Below are positions 63,520 through 64,000 of a stretch of 64,000 nucleotides of DNA, in pieces. Each line of letters starts with the position of its first letter. Positions within the stretch are counted from its first letter, which is position 1. A program made the position numbers and the translations under genes. The DNA lies in the NCBI GenBank assembly GCA_945911015.1, contig CAMDZW010000017.1, positions 1 to 64,000 of the forward strand, given 5' to 3'. The notes beneath the pieces were generated by a model. That model made no database searches. It saw only the letters and a program-made list of their open reading frames with translations, and was not told where the DNA came from. The stretch comes from an uncultured Propionibacteriaceae bacterium. Its GTDB lineage: Bacteria; Actinomycetota; Actinomycetes; Propionibacteriales; Propionibacteriaceae.

Positions 63520-64000
63520 ATGATCCACTTCGTTGCACCGCCGGGATGGCCGTCGGGCCCGGCGGGATGGTTGCCGCCGGTCGACTGGACACCGGGATCC
63601 GGTCTGCCGAAACCGCCTCGTGGCTGGGTGTTCTATGTCGACGACTACGGGATGCCGGCTGACCCCGGCCCCTATCACTGGGACCCGGAGACGTGGGCTC
63701 CCGAGAACGCGTATGGGACCGAGAAGGATGTGGCCACCGAGTCCTTCCCCACCTACCGCCCTCCTCGACACCGCTCGTCGTCCGCGGCGACGGTGCCCGA
63801 GCCCGGCCGGCTGACCCGTCGTCGCCACCCTGTCCGGACCCTGTTGGTCCTGGCGGCGGTGGCCCTGGTTGTGGTGGCCGTGATCCGCCCGGACCTGGTC
63901 GACCGGCTCAAGGATGCGGTCATCTCACACGATCCGTCGGTGTCGGAGCCTGCACCGGCCGACGGGTTCACGCCGTTGCCCGAACCCGACGATCTGCCAG
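63520..64000 (+). CDS. PPGW-rich membrane protein, truncated by window end
   Basis: 160 codons visible. A strong site gccggaaggag precedes the ATG. The N-terminus is rich in Pro, Gly and Trp (PPGWPSGPAGWLPP, PPRGWVFY), resembling DUF2510-type modules repeated in actinobacterial envelope proteins. One membrane segment follows (about residues 112-130), then a Pro-rich acidic part. Function unknown. Confidence 0.75.
   Translation, partial: MIHFVAPPGWPSGPAGWLPPVDWTPGSGLPKPPRGWVFYVDDYGMPADPGPYHWDPETWAPENAYGTEKDVATESFPTYRPPRHRSSSAATVPEPGRLTRRRHPVRTLLVLAAVALVVVAVIRPDLVDRLKDAVISHDPSVSEPAPADGFTPLPEPDDLP

Overview
The window is high-G+C actinobacterial DNA with dense genes, many 1-4 base start/stop overlaps (ATGA, GTGA, TGATG) and strong GGAGG-type ribosome sites. 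WhiB, actinobacterial Holin-X, DUF4244 pilin and Rv3649-type helicase genes place it in the Actinomycetia. The many Tat-exported lipoprotein solute-binding proteins and sugar-catabolic genes suggest a Propionibacteriaceae (Microlunatus-like) or similar soil or host-associated lineage; the family assignment is inference.

Two layers are interleaved. The first is a conserved backbone whose order matches, from memory, the Mycobacterium tuberculosis Rv3682-Rv3649 neighbourhood: bifunctional penicillin-binding protein (1-2389), WhiB4/WblA-type regulator (2575), a pair of ArsA-like ATPases (2880-5071), a 54-residue DUF4177-like protein (5816), RidA-like protein (5977), MBL-fold hydrolase (12712), Crp (15695), endonuclease III (16548), TlpA-like lipoprotein (17267), CoA-type NUDIX (17881), Holin-X (20060), NhaA (20581), acetyl-CoA synthetase (28360), the Tad/Flp locus (40551-45435: CpaE/Ssd, TadA, TadB, TadC, pilin, two TadE-like proteins) and a DEAD/DUF1998 helicase (48928).

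The second layer is a set of accessory islands placed between backbone genes. Island 1 (6514-12614) has a ceramidase-like protein, a Tat lipoprotein binding protein, an AXE1-like esterase and a sugar isomerase/epimerase. Island 2 (21955-28253) has a GntR/LacI regulator, a GH20-like cytosolic protein, a second binding protein and a Tat-secreted sialidase. Island 3 (30541-39351) has a Gfo/Idh/MocA-aldo/keto reductase fusion, an RND pump, a methyltransferase, a second ceramidase-like protein and a UDP-sugar dehydrogenase. Island 4 (45559-59334) has a GntR/LacI regulator, a Tat-secreted beta-helix protein, a ROK regulator, a third binding protein, proton-pumping pyrophosphatase and a GH106-like glycosidase. 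No ABC permease or ATPase gene is present, so all three binding proteins look like orphans.

The right end (59438-64000) holds an FMN glutamate-synthase-like protein, an EEP-fold protein, a DUF2236 protein, a HAD phosphatase and the start of a PPGW-rich membrane protein.

The least explained signals are non-coding: a 55-bp palindromic repeat in three copies, two of which bracket a frameshifted DUF559 nuclease-like gene; six copies of the 10-mer TTGTCCACAG, all intergenic; a 69-nt nested perfect hairpin; and three tandem 21-bp hairpin repeats on the stop codon of the RidA gene. No rRNA, tRNA, CRISPR array, transposase or prophage was seen.
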